In this document: positions 45,321 to 55,204 of the stretch, one piece after another | How positions within the stretch are numbered: position 1 is the first letter of the stretch | Layout of the letters: each line of letters starts with the position of its first letter | Source: an uncultured Parabacteroides sp. | Lineage (GTDB): Bacteria > Bacteroidota > Bacteroidia > Bacteroidales > Tannerellaceae | NCBI RefSeq assembly: GCF_905196875.1 | Contig: NZ_CAJJWO010000006.1 | Span: 1-64,000, forward strand | Reading direction: 5' to 3' | Length of the DNA stretch: 64,000 nucleotides | Notes under the pieces: generated by a model | Told to the model about the DNA's origin: nothing | Databases searched by the model: none | The model's input: only the letters and a program-made list of their open reading frames with translations | Made by a program: the position numbers and the translations under genes

Positions 45321-47060
45321 TTACCAATCCGTGTTTTGAGTCAGGTTCGGGTTGCGTTCCATTTCAACAAACGGTATCGGCCAGATTTCGTGACGTGATT
45401 GATAGGCTCGTTCATACATCAGATCGCCGAGGATATCGGTGGCATCCTTAACGGTCGACTGAAGGATGCCCCAACGGCGTAAATCCCAGTAACGTTGGCC
45501 TTCGCCGGCCAGTTCACGGGCCCGTTCATCGCGAATACGTTGTGTCATCTCGTCTTTGCTGTTGACAGCCATCCAGCTAGGACCGGAGTTTAGTCCCGGC
45601 ATATTGACACGGGCACGTATCTTATTGACTTCTGCGATAGCCTTATCTGTTTCGCCATTTTCGTTGTAAGCTTCGGCAAGCATCAGGATAACATCACCAA
45701 GGCGGAGCAATGGAAATTCATAAGGCGTACGGCTGTATTCCCCCCAATAACCATCCAGATTGCCCGTAGGAATCCATTTACGCCAGAAGTAAGAGTTCCA
45801 ACCTTCAGAGTTGCGGATGAAAGATTGTGCTTCCATCGGTGCACCGCCCTTTGTCGGATCAACGATTACGAACTGTTTATCCCTTGGGACTGAACCGGCA
45901 TCCGTACCCAGATAATGAGAGAACGGGGTGATCACATTCCAGCACAGACGTGGATCGCGATCGTTGTACGCAGCAGAAACTTTTGCCGTATCGCAGTCCA
46001 GCGTGCTGGTAATTTCAGTACTGGCATCATTGATGGCAACAGCCAGGCATTTGCGGCGAAATTCCGAATTGCCGTTATTGAAACCCGGGAACACTTCCTC
46101 CCAATTGAATTTTTGACCATCAGGCTTTTCATACAAGTCGACTAAATTAGTCGAAGGCACAATAGCATTACTGGCAATCAGACGCATGGTAGCTTTGTTT
46201 CCAAAATATCCGACGATATTCAATGCATAACCGGCTACATTCCCATCGATAGATTGTATGGCGAAAATCATTTCATTACTACGTGCACCGTTGTAGAGGC
46301 GGAACAGATTTTCATAATCAGGATGCAACGCATAACCGTAGTTATTACTTTTATTGTATGCGATCTCTTCAAAGTCTGCAATAGCTTTAGTCCATTCCTT
46401 GTTGAAGAGATAAACCTTGCCACGAAGTGCATAGGCGGCCCCTTTAGTAACACGCCCGTAGTCGCTGCTAGCCCAGCTGACAGGCAGCTTGGCGATAGCA
46501 TCGGTCAAGTCGTCGATAACATGTTGACGGATCTCTTCAGCAGAACTACGCGGATTGGTCACGGTTGCAAATTCTTCTTCGATAATGCAGCTTTCATCGT
46601 AGTACGGTACTCCTCCCCAACAGTTGAGCATGCGGAAGTAAGCCATGGCACGGAGAAACTTGGCTTCACCTACTATCTGATCGATCATGGTTTTATCGAT
46701 GTCCATTGTGGAGACATTTCGAATCACAGTATTCGAACGGTGAACCAACTCATATAGATATTGCCAGTGGTTTTGTACGGCGCCGCTGGTCGACGCAAAC
46801 GATGTCCCACGCGAAATATCGGCAAAAGGACTGGTCCCGTCAGCCAGATCCGTACACATATCGAATGCAAACTCCAGACCGAAACACCAGGTTTGCATCA
46901 TAGCCTCATACAGACCGACAGCAGCTTGCTTGGCATGGGCTTCTGTTTTCCAGAATGTAACGCTCGACAACTGATCCGGACGAGTATAGTCCAGGCTTTC
47001 ACAACTGCTGAACAAGAGGGCTGAACCCAAAAAAACGGAAATTATATTTTTAGCTTTCAT
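45321..47060 (-). CDS. SusD/RagB-family surface glycan-binding lipoprotein
   Basis: The 579-residue lipoprotein (LLFSSC, Cys20) has CESLDYTRPDQLSSVTFWKTEAHA, typical of the RagB/SusD family. Later motifs are KFLRAMAYFRMLNCWGGVPYYDES, RVTKGAAYALRGKVYLFNKEW, PLLRLGDVILMLAEAYNENGETD and RARELAGEGQRYWDLRRWG. The C-terminus MERNPNLTQNTDW is the usual ending. It pairs with the SusC protein encoded 12 nt upstream. Confidence 0.95.
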   Translation of the reverse strand: MKAKNIISVFLGSALLFSSCESLDYTRPDQLSSVTFWKTEAHAKQAAVGLYEAMMQTWCFGLEFAFDMCTDLADGTSPFADISRGTSFASTSGAVQNHWQYLYELVHRSNTVIRNVSTMDIDKTMIDQIVGEAKFLRAMAYFRMLNCWGGVPYYDESCIIEEEFATVTNPRSSAEEIRQHVIDDLTDAIAKLPVSWASSDYGRVTKGAAYALRGKVYLFNKEWTKAIADFEEIAYNKSNNYGYALHPDYENLFRLYNGARSNEMIFAIQSIDGNVAGYALNIVGYFGNKATMRLIASNAIVPSTNLVDLYEKPDGQKFNWEEVFPGFNNGNSEFRRKCLAVAINDASTEITSTLDCDTAKVSAAYNDRDPRLCWNVITPFSHYLGTDAGSVPRDKQFVIVDPTKGGAPMEAQSFIRNSEGWNSYFWRKWIPTGNLDGYWGEYSRTPYEFPLLRLGDVILMLAEAYNENGETDKAIAEVNKIRARVNMPGLNSGPSWMAVNSKDEMTQRIRDERARELAGEGQRYWDLRRWGILQSTVKDATDILGDLMYERAYQSRHEIWPIPFVEMERNPNLTQNTDW

Positions 47061-47072
47061 CGTTTTCTGATT

Positions 47073-50000
47073 TTAGAATGAAACATTGAGACCTAAGGAA
47101 TATTGGCGAACTGCAGGATATCCGACAGTTGCTGCAATTTCAGGATCCAACCCGGGGAAGTTGGTAATGGTGAACAAGTTGTCGATACTGGTGTAGATCT
47201 TCAAATTTTCGACAAAGAACTTCGATGAGATATCCTTAGGAATCGTATAACCTAACTGGATGTTTTTACAACGAAGATAGGCCGCATTATGAATAAAAGC
47301 AGTACTGGCTGTGTTATTCTTGCTGTTCGCGCTGTTACGCAGTATCGGATACTTGGAGTTGTATGGATTTTCCGGAGTCCAGGCATTGTCGGTAATGTCC
47401 TTGATAAGCGATTGTCCCATAACGGTTGTGAAACGGAAAGCCTGATTGTTATAGTACACCTTATAGTCGCCTACACCCTGGAGAAGCATGCTGAAATCGA
47501 AATTGTTCCAGTTTAAACTGAGGTTTGCACCGAAGGTCAGTCTCGGACTGTCGCCGTGACCGACTTCAATACGGTCGTCGGCATTCAGGCTACCGTCGCC
47601 GTTAGCATCAGCAAACAGGAAATCTCCGAGTTCAGGACGTTGATAAGTCGCGAAATAATTCGGGTTCTTATCGACCAGCGATTGTACATAATCCAGATCG
47701 GATTGATCACGGACAATTCGATCAACATCGAGCACATAATACTGATTGATCGGTTTACCTTCCTGAAGCTTCTTAACCCCGCTGATAGAGGCGATATCGC
47801 CCTGGAATTTTGTAACCTTGTTGCTCACGAAGCCCATATTGAAGCCGACAGAGTAGGTCAATTTGTCTATTTGGTCAGTCCAGTTGATTTCCAGGTCGAT
47901 ACCTCGGTTGTTAACCTCGCCTGCATTTTGGTTCGGCACAGAGGATGTACCGTGTTCCAATGGAACCGGGAGTGAGATCAGAATACCTTTCGTATCTCTG
48001 TTGAACCATTCCAGAGAGCCGCTTAAACGGTTCTTGAAAAAGCCGTAGTCGATACCGACGTTGGTCACATAAGTACTTTCCCAGGTCAGGTAAGTATTCG
48101 ATAATGTGGTCTGTGAAAGACCTCCGGTGACGGCATTTCCCAACACGTAATTCGTTGCCGCGTAAAGCGACTGATACATATAATTGTTTGATGCTGCATT
48201 GTTTCCGAGCGAACCGTAGGATACGCGAAGTTTCAATGAACTCAGCCAATCCTGATAATCTTCCATGAATTTTTCCTGTGTGATACGCCAGCCGGCTGAT
48301 ACCGATGGAAAGTACCCCCAACGTTTGTTCGGTGCGAATCTGGAAGAACCGTCGGCTCGTAAATTGGCTTCCAGCATGTATTTGTCGTCCCATACCAAAT
48401 TGATACGGCCGAAATAGGAACGCATAGCCCATTCGTTGTAATTACCGGTAATACGTCCAAGCGTAGATGCAGCATCGAGAGCCGTCAGCGACTCATCCAC
48501 GAGGTCATATTTCAGATAATAATCAGTATCATACTTATTATATTCCTGGCTGGCACCGGCCATAACAGACGCATCGAGTTTATCAACTTTGAATTCATAA
48601 CGGGCGGTTATATCCGATGCCCGGAAATCATTATGATAGTTGTATCTTCTGATATACGTGCGAACAACTCCGGCACGAAGTAAAACCGGTCCGTCCGCTG
48701 TAAAACGGTACAGGTCGCGGTCTGTTAAATGGTGTTCTATACGTCGATCCCATGCATTATAAGTATATGAAGCGTCGATAGTCAGGCCTTTGACCGGAGT
48801 GACGCGTCCATACATTTTAGCTACGGTACGGCGGGAGATCGTAGGGAAATCTTCTTTGTAGAACCACATACGACGATAGGGGTTAGCATTGCTGACATTT
48901 TCTTCTTCCGGGTTTTGAATACCACCATAAAAACCGGTTTCCGGATCATAGAGTGTCATACCCGGTACCGTATTGAATGCACCGTAGCCCCATATAACAT
49001 CACCACCGTCGGCGGCAGTATCGGCAGAAGGATTGTTGTAATCTACATAACCGTATGCGTTGGCTCCGACTGTCAGCCAGGGTTTAATGTCGACATCCAC
49101 GTTGGCACGCATCTGGTAACGTTTGTAGTTCGAGTGGTAAATCATGCCCGGATTGTTAATATAACCGAAAGAGAGGTTATAGCGGGCTGTCTTGGAACCT
49201 CCATTGGCTGTAACAGTGTGATTTTGAACTACCGAGGGACTACGGTAGATATGGTCTTGCCAGTCGGTATTAGGATAGATCGTAGGATTTCTACCTGCAT
49301 CGTTCCGCCATTCGTCGATTTTACCTTGTGAGAAGCGGGGAGCCTGGCCGTTTGCTAGTAAACCGGCATTCTGAATTTCCATGAAATCGGCATAATCGGT
49401 AACAAGATTCAAACGTTTGGCTACTTTTTCAAACGAGACGTTTCCGCTGTAAGTGATTCTGGCGGATCCTTCCGATCCTTTTTTAGTCGTGATCAGGATG
49501 ACACCGTTGGCGGCTCGGGAGCCGTAAATGGCTGATGAGGCAGCGTCTTTCAGGATAGAAATAGACTCGATGTCCTGCGGGTTGATATCGCTGATACTGG
49601 CGCCTGCCATACCGTCGATCACGACAAGCGGATCTGAATTATTCAAAGTACCCTGCCCACGAATGCGGATCGTCGGACTTTCCAGCCCCGGTGTACCACC
49701 TCCTGTATTAGTAACGGACAAACCTGCCGCCAAACCTGCTAATGCATTGGTTGCATTTGTTACGGGACGATTATCCAGGGCATCCACTTTTACAGAAGAA
49801 ACCGCACCGGTCATATTGACTTTCTTTTGTGTGCCGTAGCCGACAACGACTACTTCATCCAGCAATTCGTTATCCTCATTTAAGGTAACTGTCAGTTTTT
49901 CCAGTGCTTTCACCTCCTGACTTTTGTAACCTATGTATGAAAATAGAAGAGTAGCTCCTTTCGGAACATTCGGCAGATCGAAGTTACCGTCGATATCCGT

Positions 50001-50486
50001 TACGGTTCCGATCGTTGCTCCTTTTACGACTACGTTCACTCCGACAAGCGGCATGCCTGTGTGGTCTGTCACAATGCCTCGTACAACAATACCGTCTTGC
50101 GCAGTAACAGGTGCCGGCATCAGACCAGTCGACTTTTCATTTTTTACAATTACTTGCCTGCCTTTGATAATATAAGAAAAACCATTTGAAGAGAAGACTT
50201 CTTTTATAATATCTTCAATGGATTTGTCTGAAATATTGACATTGATTCTTTTTCCAAGATCTACGGCTTCTTCATATATAAACACATAGTTACTATTTTT
50301 CTCTAAATATGAAAAAACTTCTTTCAATGTTTTGTTCTGCATCTGAACAGTTAATATTTCCCCAGAGATTTCGGAGGAAGTTGATGCATGGGTAAGTAAC
50401 GCAGGAAATGATATTAAAGATATCAATAAACATGCTAATTTTATGTAATTAGTCTTTTTTCGATTAATTGCTGTGATATTTTCCAT
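47073..50486 (-). CDS. SusC/RagA receptor with N-terminal STN signalling domain
   Basis: The ATG at 50486 is preferred to a TTG at 50513, giving 1137 residues with a signal peptide (LISLISFPALLTHAS). An STN domain follows (about 40-115: LTVQMQNKTLKEVFSYLEKNSNYVFIYEE), which signals through FecR. Then come the carboxypeptidase-regulatory-like domain (RGIVTDHTGMPLVGVNVVVKG), LDEVVVVGYGTQKKVNMTGAV, the plug (IRIRGQGTLNNSDPLVVIDG) and the barrel ending LNVSF. The STN domain matches the ECF sigma and FecR genes upstream, so substrate binding should induce the operon. Confidence 0.95.
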   Translation of the reverse strand: MENITAINRKKTNYIKLACLLISLISFPALLTHASTSSEISGEILTVQMQNKTLKEVFSYLEKNSNYVFIYEEAVDLGKRINVNISDKSIEDIIKEVFSSNGFSYIIKGRQVIVKNEKSTGLMPAPVTAQDGIVVRGIVTDHTGMPLVGVNVVVKGATIGTVTDIDGNFDLPNVPKGATLLFSYIGYKSQEVKALEKLTVTLNEDNELLDEVVVVGYGTQKKVNMTGAVSSVKVDALDNRPVTNATNALAGLAAGLSVTNTGGGTPGLESPTIRIRGQGTLNNSDPLVVIDGMAGASISDINPQDIESISILKDAASSAIYGSRAANGVILITTKKGSEGSARITYSGNVSFEKVAKRLNLVTDYADFMEIQNAGLLANGQAPRFSQGKIDEWRNDAGRNPTIYPNTDWQDHIYRSPSVVQNHTVTANGGSKTARYNLSFGYINNPGMIYHSNYKRYQMRANVDVDIKPWLTVGANAYGYVDYNNPSADTAADGGDVIWGYGAFNTVPGMTLYDPETGFYGGIQNPEEENVSNANPYRRMWFYKEDFPTISRRTVAKMYGRVTPVKGLTIDASYTYNAWDRRIEHHLTDRDLYRFTADGPVLLRAGVVRTYIRRYNYHNDFRASDITARYEFKVDKLDASVMAGASQEYNKYDTDYYLKYDLVDESLTALDAASTLGRITGNYNEWAMRSYFGRINLVWDDKYMLEANLRADGSSRFAPNKRWGYFPSVSAGWRITQEKFMEDYQDWLSSLKLRVSYGSLGNNAASNNYMYQSLYAATNYVLGNAVTGGLSQTTLSNTYLTWESTYVTNVGIDYGFFKNRLSGSLEWFNRDTKGILISLPVPLEHGTSSVPNQNAGEVNNRGIDLEINWTDQIDKLTYSVGFNMGFVSNKVTKFQGDIASISGVKKLQEGKPINQYYVLDVDRIVRDQSDLDYVQSLVDKNPNYFATYQRPELGDFLFADANGDGSLNADDRIEVGHGDSPRLTFGANLSLNWNNFDFSMLLQGVGDYKVYYNNQAFRFTTVMGQSLIKDITDNAWTPENPYNSKYPILRNSANSKNNTASTAFIHNAAYLRCKNIQLGYTIPKDISSKFFVENLKIYTSIDNLFTITNFPGLDPEIAATVGYPAVRQYSLGLNVSF

Positions 50487-50648
50487 ACCTTTGTATATTA
50501 ATCTTTTAAACAACTAAGGATTATTTCTCAAAATAGATCGGATAATTGCGCCAACAGTGTCCGATCTTTTTTATTTCTACTTTATTACTTCTTCATAGGC
50601 AAATCTGTTATTTGTTAATACTATCTGTCTTTATTCTCCCTTTTGTCC

Positions 50649-51731
50649 CTATTCGTAAAAATGATATCCTCCGCCATTTATCTTTTCGACGTTTAATGAG
50701 GCTGAAACCTTTACGATTTCCAGTACTTCATCGATGGATTCACAGAGGTCGAGTTTACCGGAGAGTTTCCGGTTGGCTATATTCTTATTATACCAAATAG
50801 GCACTCCATAATAGCGGGATAGATTATCCAAAACCTTTGAAACGGTTTCCAGTTCTAAAAGCATGACATTATCTTTCCAGCAGATATATTTTGTTACATC
50901 CACTTTCTCTTTTTTCATTATACCATCTTTCCAGTTAACCATCTGGGAAGGATTTAAAATCATTTTTTCTTTTGCAGATGAGTTTACCTCTACACGCCCG
51001 TTTACTAATACGACTGAAATATCATCTGCTTCATAGGCTGTTACATTAAAAACAGTACCCAGCACCTTTACATCCAACCCTTTTGTTTTCACGATAAAAG
51101 GTACTTTCGGATTATGCGCCACTTCCAGAAACACTTCTCCCTCTACAGCTATTTCCCGTTTGTCATCACTGAAAACCGATGGATAAATTACATGACTGGC
51201 TGCATTTACATACATTTTTGTTCCGTCTGATAACGTTATGTGGGTGCGTTTTCCTTTGGGAACAATTATATGGTTCAGATTATTTACTCCGGTTGCCTGA
51301 TCTTCTGCAACTTCTGGGGTTTGGTTATTAACGGTTACGCCACCTTTCTTGTCATAATTGACATAAGCCTCGTTCTCTAATTTAACTTGTTGATTCTTGG
51401 AAAGGACGAGGTATATCTGATTTAAACTATCGATAGGTGCAGCTTTTTCCAGCTCAGTAAGAAAAGAGGATTCTTCCTGTGGTTGGTTATTATAAAGAAT
51501 AGAAATAAGGAAAAGAATGGCTATCGATGCAGCAACAGATAATCCGGCAAGAACATATCGAAGGGTTTTCTTTTTATCCTTTCCTATGGACCCGGCAGAT
51601 GACAATTCTTTCACGTTTGCCCACGCTTCCTCTATTTCCATATCGGGAACCTGTTCGTGTTTCTTGACTAATGAAATGAATTGCTTCATCTCGTTGTCGA
51701 ACTCTGTCTTTGGTATTTTGTTTTTAGCCAT
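50649..51731 (-). CDS. FecR-family anti-sigma factor
   Basis: From the ATG at 51731 the protein has 360 residues. An in-frame longer start at 51824 adds a basic tail overlapping the gap and is less likely. It has a cytosolic N-terminal part (FDNEMKQFISLVKKHEQVPDMEIEEAWANV) and one membrane helix (LRYVLAGLSVAASIAILFLISILY). The periplasmic FecR domain reads IIVPKGKRTHITLSDGTKMYVNAASHVIYP and REIAVEGEVFLEVAHNPKVPFIVKT. A C-terminal DUF4974-like part ends it. It holds the sigma factor inactive until signalled by the STN domain of the SusC protein. Confidence 0.93.
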   Translation of the reverse strand: MAKNKIPKTEFDNEMKQFISLVKKHEQVPDMEIEEAWANVKELSSAGSIGKDKKKTLRYVLAGLSVAASIAILFLISILYNNQPQEESSFLTELEKAAPIDSLNQIYLVLSKNQQVKLENEAYVNYDKKGGVTVNNQTPEVAEDQATGVNNLNHIIVPKGKRTHITLSDGTKMYVNAASHVIYPSVFSDDKREIAVEGEVFLEVAHNPKVPFIVKTKGLDVKVLGTVFNVTAYEADDISVVLVNGRVEVNSSAKEKMILNPSQMVNWKDGIMKKEKVDVTKYICWKDNVMLLELETVSKVLDNLSRYYGVPIWYNKNIANRKLSGKLDLCESIDEVLEIVKVSASLNVEKINGGGYHFYE

Positions 51732-51856
51732 ACGAGCAGTGCTTTTTATATTAATTACAATTTGTCTGCTCCGACGGTACTCAATCAAACTGCGATTTAA
51801 CACTCGAACGACTGTGTTTAACATTTCTTGTTGAGTAGTCGTTAATATGAAGTGTA

Positions 51857-52420
51857 TTATTTTTCATTTATGGAAGGATCGGAGAGAAGTAAATCCCTTA
51901 ATTTGGCAATTGATCTGAAAAGAAGATTTTTGCTGGACTGATAATTGATATTTAGTAAATTGGAAATTTCATCATGAGTTAATTCCCTGATATAATAGAG
52001 GTACAGGATCTCCTGTTGTTTGGAAGACAGCTTTCTGAAGGCAGCACTTATAAGTTCATTCCGGGGAGACAGATCTTCTTCATCTAAAAATTGATCTGAT
52101 CTGACAGTTAAGATCTCATCGGGACAACAAACCAGTTTACCGTTACGGATTTGTTCGGATTTCAATTCGTTATACAAGGCATACCGGAAAGCTTTCAGCA
52201 AATAACAACGTACGGAAGCTGTTTCTGACAAGCTAGAGTAGTTGCACATTAGTTTAACGAAAAAATTTTGAAGGCAATTCTTTACGAGATCGGTATCTTT
52301 CGAATATATCTTCCCGTAATTATATAATATGGGATAATATCTCCTATATAAAACTTCAAAAGCTTTACGATCTCCTTTAAGACAAAGGTTCCATATTATT
52401 TCATCCGTTTTTTGATACAT
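51857..52420 (-). CDS. ECF RNA polymerase sigma factor (FecI-like)
   Basis: The 187-residue sigma factor has region 2 (GDRKAFEVLYRRYYPILYNYGKIY; LVKNCLQNFFVKLM) and region 4 (FRKLSSKQQEILYLYYIRELTHDEISNLLNINYQSSKNLLFRSI). AGGAG stands 2 nt before the ATG, an unusually clear Shine-Dalgarno for this phylum. A -7-like TATATTTG lies on the minus strand at 52462-52469, without a good -33 box. With the FecR gene next to it, it should direct transcription of the SusC-SusD-GH84-GH3 operon. Confidence 0.93.
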   Translation of the reverse strand: MYQKTDEIIWNLCLKGDRKAFEVLYRRYYPILYNYGKIYSKDTDLVKNCLQNFFVKLMCNYSSLSETASVRCYLLKAFRYALYNELKSEQIRNGKLVCCPDEILTVRSDQFLDEEDLSPRNELISAAFRKLSSKQQEILYLYYIRELTHDEISNLLNINYQSSKNLLFRSIAKLRDLLLSDPSINEK

Positions 52421-52461
52421 TCTCCTGGGTTATTTCAATATACACTCGCTGTAAAATGCCG

Positions 52462-52469
52462 CAAATATA
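52462..52469 (-). promoter_or_regulatory. Possible -7 box for ECF sigma gene
   Basis: TATATTTG on the minus strand, 42 nt before the start; no TTTG at the proper distance upstream. Tentative. Confidence 0.35.
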
Positions 52470-52576
52470 GCTATTACTCCTTTTCCCGGATATTACATTT
52501 TGATTAACTATTAACTACAAAATGCTACAAATGTAATGATATATTTGTAGTATTTTTCGTATATTTATATATAAAA

Positions 52577-52616
52577 ATTACCCAGGAATACGTTGAGTAC
52601 CGTAAACCTGGGTAAT
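52577..52616 (-). terminator. Terminator of methyltransferase unit
   Basis: Perfect 10-bp stem ATTACCCAGG (52577-52586) / CCTGGGTAAT (52607-52616), 20-nt loop, followed on the minus strand by TTTTTAT. It ends the minus-strand unit 52665-54973. Confidence 0.7.
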
Positions 52617-52664
52617 GATATATTTGATTTTGTTTTAAGTAGAATAAGAAAATCAATCTATTTT

Positions 52665-53849
52665 TTATTCTACATATAAAACCAGCCCTTTCAGATATTC
52701 ACCTTCCGGATGATAAATATTAACCGGATGATCGGCCGGTTGTGTCAGTTGGTGCAGGATGCGTACACTACGTCCTGACTGTGCGGCTGCACTGAACACA
52801 GCCAGACGAAAATTTTCTTTGCTTACCACTTGCGAACAGGAGAAAGTAAACAGGATACCTCCCGGTTTGATCTTTTCAAAAGCAATCGCATTCAGTTTGC
52901 GGTATCCCTGCAGAGCGTTGCGCAATACATTCTTATGCTTGGCAAATGCAGGAGGATCGAGAATGATCAGATCGTAATTACTTCCCATCTTTTCCAGATA
53001 CTTGAACGCATCTTCGGCAAATGCTTTATGCCGGGGATCGCCAGGGAAATTCAGTTCCACATTCTTATTTGTCAGCGAGATCGCTTTGGCTGAACTATCT
53101 ACCGAATGAACCACTTCAGCACCACCACGCATGGCATAGAAAGAAAAGCCGCCTGTGTAGCAGAACATATTCAATACCGAATGACCTTTCGCATACTTTT
53201 CCAGCAACGAACGGTTTTCACGCTGATCGACAAAGAATCCGGTTTTTTGTCCTTTCTGCCAGTCTACACAGAATTTCAACCCGTTCTCTGTGGCAATATC
53301 TTCTACCTCTCCTCCATATAAATAACCATCTTCGCTTCCGAGATTGGCTTTGTAGGGAAGAGTCGCTTCCGATTTATAATAAATGTTCTGTAAATTTTTT
53401 CCTAATACGGTCTTTAATGCTTCGGCAATGTCGTGACGGGCATAGTGCATGCCCACCGAATGAGCCTGCATAACAGCTGTATGAGCATATATATCGATCA
53501 CCAGGCCGGGCAGGTTATCTCCTTCACCATGAATCAGACGGTAGGTATCATTGTTCTCCACTTCTGCCAGTTCCAGTTCTTTACGGAGCGTGTAGGCGAC
53601 ACGAATGCGTTCTTCCCAGAAGTTCGCGTCGATGGCGATCGGTTTGAACGATAAAATGCGTACGGCAATGCTGCCGATCTGATAGTGTCCGATAGCCAGG
53701 AAACGCTGATTTGTTCCGTACACTTCTACTAGGTCGCCCTCTTCCGGGTTACCTTCAATGCTTTGGATAGCTCCGGAGAACACCCACGGATGAAAGCGTA
53801 GCAATGACTCTTCCTTTTTCGGTTTGAGAAAAACTTTACAGTAACTCAT
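52665..53849 (-). CDS. RlmI-like class I SAM-dependent rRNA methyltransferase
   Basis: The 394-residue protein has an N-terminal PUA domain (LRFHPWVFSGAIQSIEGNPEEGDLVEVY), a central RlmI-type region (NLPGLVIDIYAHTAVMQAHS) and a Rossmann methyltransferase domain. The last shows VLNMFCYTGGFSFYAMRGGAEVVHSVD (SAM motif I) and YDLIILDPPAFAKHK (motif IV, DPPxF). The layout matches 23S rRNA m5C1962 methyltransferases; the exact base cannot be known here. It starts directly after the exonuclease gene (no gap). Confidence 0.9.
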   Translation of the reverse strand: MSYCKVFLKPKKEESLLRFHPWVFSGAIQSIEGNPEEGDLVEVYGTNQRFLAIGHYQIGSIAVRILSFKPIAIDANFWEERIRVAYTLRKELELAEVENNDTYRLIHGEGDNLPGLVIDIYAHTAVMQAHSVGMHYARHDIAEALKTVLGKNLQNIYYKSEATLPYKANLGSEDGYLYGGEVEDIATENGLKFCVDWQKGQKTGFFVDQRENRSLLEKYAKGHSVLNMFCYTGGFSFYAMRGGAEVVHSVDSSAKAISLTNKNVELNFPGDPRHKAFAEDAFKYLEKMGSNYDLIILDPPAFAKHKNVLRNALQGYRKLNAIAFEKIKPGGILFTFSCSQVVSKENFRLAVFSAAAQSGRSVRILHQLTQPADHPVNIYHPEGEYLKGLVLYVE

Positions 53850-54434
53850 TTATTTATCTTGATTCAATTGGTTGTATATTTTTAGGCAAGCCCAGGCGTC
53901 GAGGGCTGCATATTTCTTTTGTTGTTCGGTCAGTACGTCGGCTTCCCAGTTGCTCAGGCGTTGCCCTTTCGATATTTTTTTATCAAAAAGGATGGCATAT
54001 ATCTTTTGCAAACTGGCATCTTCAATTCCGAATTGGCCGACATAATTCTGCAAATCGAGGAAGTTGGCTGGTTTGATGTCAGTCCGTTTCCGCATGGCAC
54101 CAAAGTCGTCACGTAGGGAAAGCCCGATTTTCAGTATTTTGTCATTCACAAGAAAATCTTCCAGCGACTGCGGAATACCTATCCGGTTCAACCTGAAAAG
54201 AAAACAGGCCTCGTCTGTAGAGATTTGCATTAGGGAAATTTTATAGCGCGTTCCTTTTTTAAAACTGGGACGTGTTTCCGTATCGAAACCTACAGCTCCG
54301 AATCCGGATAAATAGCTGACAGCTTTATCTGTGTCCTTTTCTGTGTCGATCACGATAATCCGTCCTGAGAATTCTTCTATTTCAAGAAGCGATATTTCTT
54401 CTTTTGTTATTGTGTGAGTATATTGTGTCATCAT
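53850..54434 (-). CDS. RNase D/DnaQ-type 3'-5' exonuclease
   Basis: A 194-residue exonuclease domain protein with all DEDDy motifs: FDTET (Exo I), LSLRDDFGAMR (Exo II) and YAALDAWACLKIY (Exo III, Tyr-x-x-x-Asp). No HRDC domain is present, so it is shorter than RNase D. The substrate, DNA or RNA, cannot be told. It overlaps the DUF5063 gene by 4 nt and abuts the methyltransferase gene, a common Bacteroidales trio that suggests RNA processing. Confidence 0.9.
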   Translation of the reverse strand: MMTQYTHTITKEEISLLEIEEFSGRIIVIDTEKDTDKAVSYLSGFGAVGFDTETRPSFKKGTRYKISLMQISTDEACFLFRLNRIGIPQSLEDFLVNDKILKIGLSLRDDFGAMRKRTDIKPANFLDLQNYVGQFGIEDASLQKIYAILFDKKISKGQRLSNWEADVLTEQQKKYAALDAWACLKIYNQLNQDK

Positions 54435-54973
54435 TCCTCGTTCGTTTCAAAAATTTCATCATCACTGTAACGGGCTGCGTGAAGTGCTTTCAGCGCGTTG
54501 AGGAGTTGCTGTCCCCAGAACTCCTGGAAGTTTGTACGGCATAAGGCAATAGACTGAAGCATGACTTCTTCGTTTCCCTGACGGAAAAGTGAAACGAAAT
54601 TTCCGGTATCCTGGTAAACATCAGCCAGATTTTCGGAGATAAAAGCTGCAATAGGCGTATCGCTATATTGCATGTCCGGATGAAAGGTTTCCAGATAGGA
54701 ATCTTTTTCTCCCAGCAGTCCAGCAATCCGCAGACGGACAGATTCGTACATATCTTCCGTAACGGTTAGTTCCGGTTCGTCATCTTCACCCGGTTCTACT
54801 GCCGGTAAAAGTGTTGCTTTCAGATAAAGTAACGGCAATAGTTTGACTGCTTTGTTCACAAAGTCGAAAAAGCCTTTGTCTGCGGCTGTTTCAACAAATG
54901 TACAAAACTCCAGTGCTACAGTTACAAACTCCAGCGTGTTACGTTCGTATATGGGGTTGTTTTCCTTTTCCAT
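54431..54973 (-). CDS. DUF5063-domain protein
   Basis: From the ATG at 54973 the protein has 180 residues (MEKENNPIYERNTLEFVTVALEF). It is acidic, helical and cytosolic, with no membrane segment; typical pieces are VNKAVKLLPLLYLKATLLPAVE and LQSIALCRTNFQEFWGQQLLNALKALH. The function is unknown. It is the first gene of the minus-strand unit with the exonuclease and methyltransferase. A possible -7 box TACTTTTG lies on the minus strand at 55010-55017. Confidence 0.78.
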   Translation of the reverse strand: MEKENNPIYERNTLEFVTVALEFCTFVETAADKGFFDFVNKAVKLLPLLYLKATLLPAVEPGEDDEPELTVTEDMYESVRLRIAGLLGEKDSYLETFHPDMQYSDTPIAAFISENLADVYQDTGNFVSLFRQGNEEVMLQSIALCRTNFQEFWGQQLLNALKALHAARYSDDEIFETNEE

Positions 54974-55204
54974 GTTACTTCTTATGGTGTACCTAAGATT
55001 TCTAACCTGCAAAAGTAAGAAATATATTGCGATAATCAGAATTATTAATTCTTATTAAGGTCTCGTAGTAAAAGGCAATCTTTGTTTATTTGTGTCGTAT
55101 GAATGAAATGCGTTGAAAATTATGGTGTTTTCGGGTGCTTATTCCCGGGAAATGTTGTTTATTTGCATAATGATATTTATTTCCAGATAAAAATTGCATA
55201 ACAA

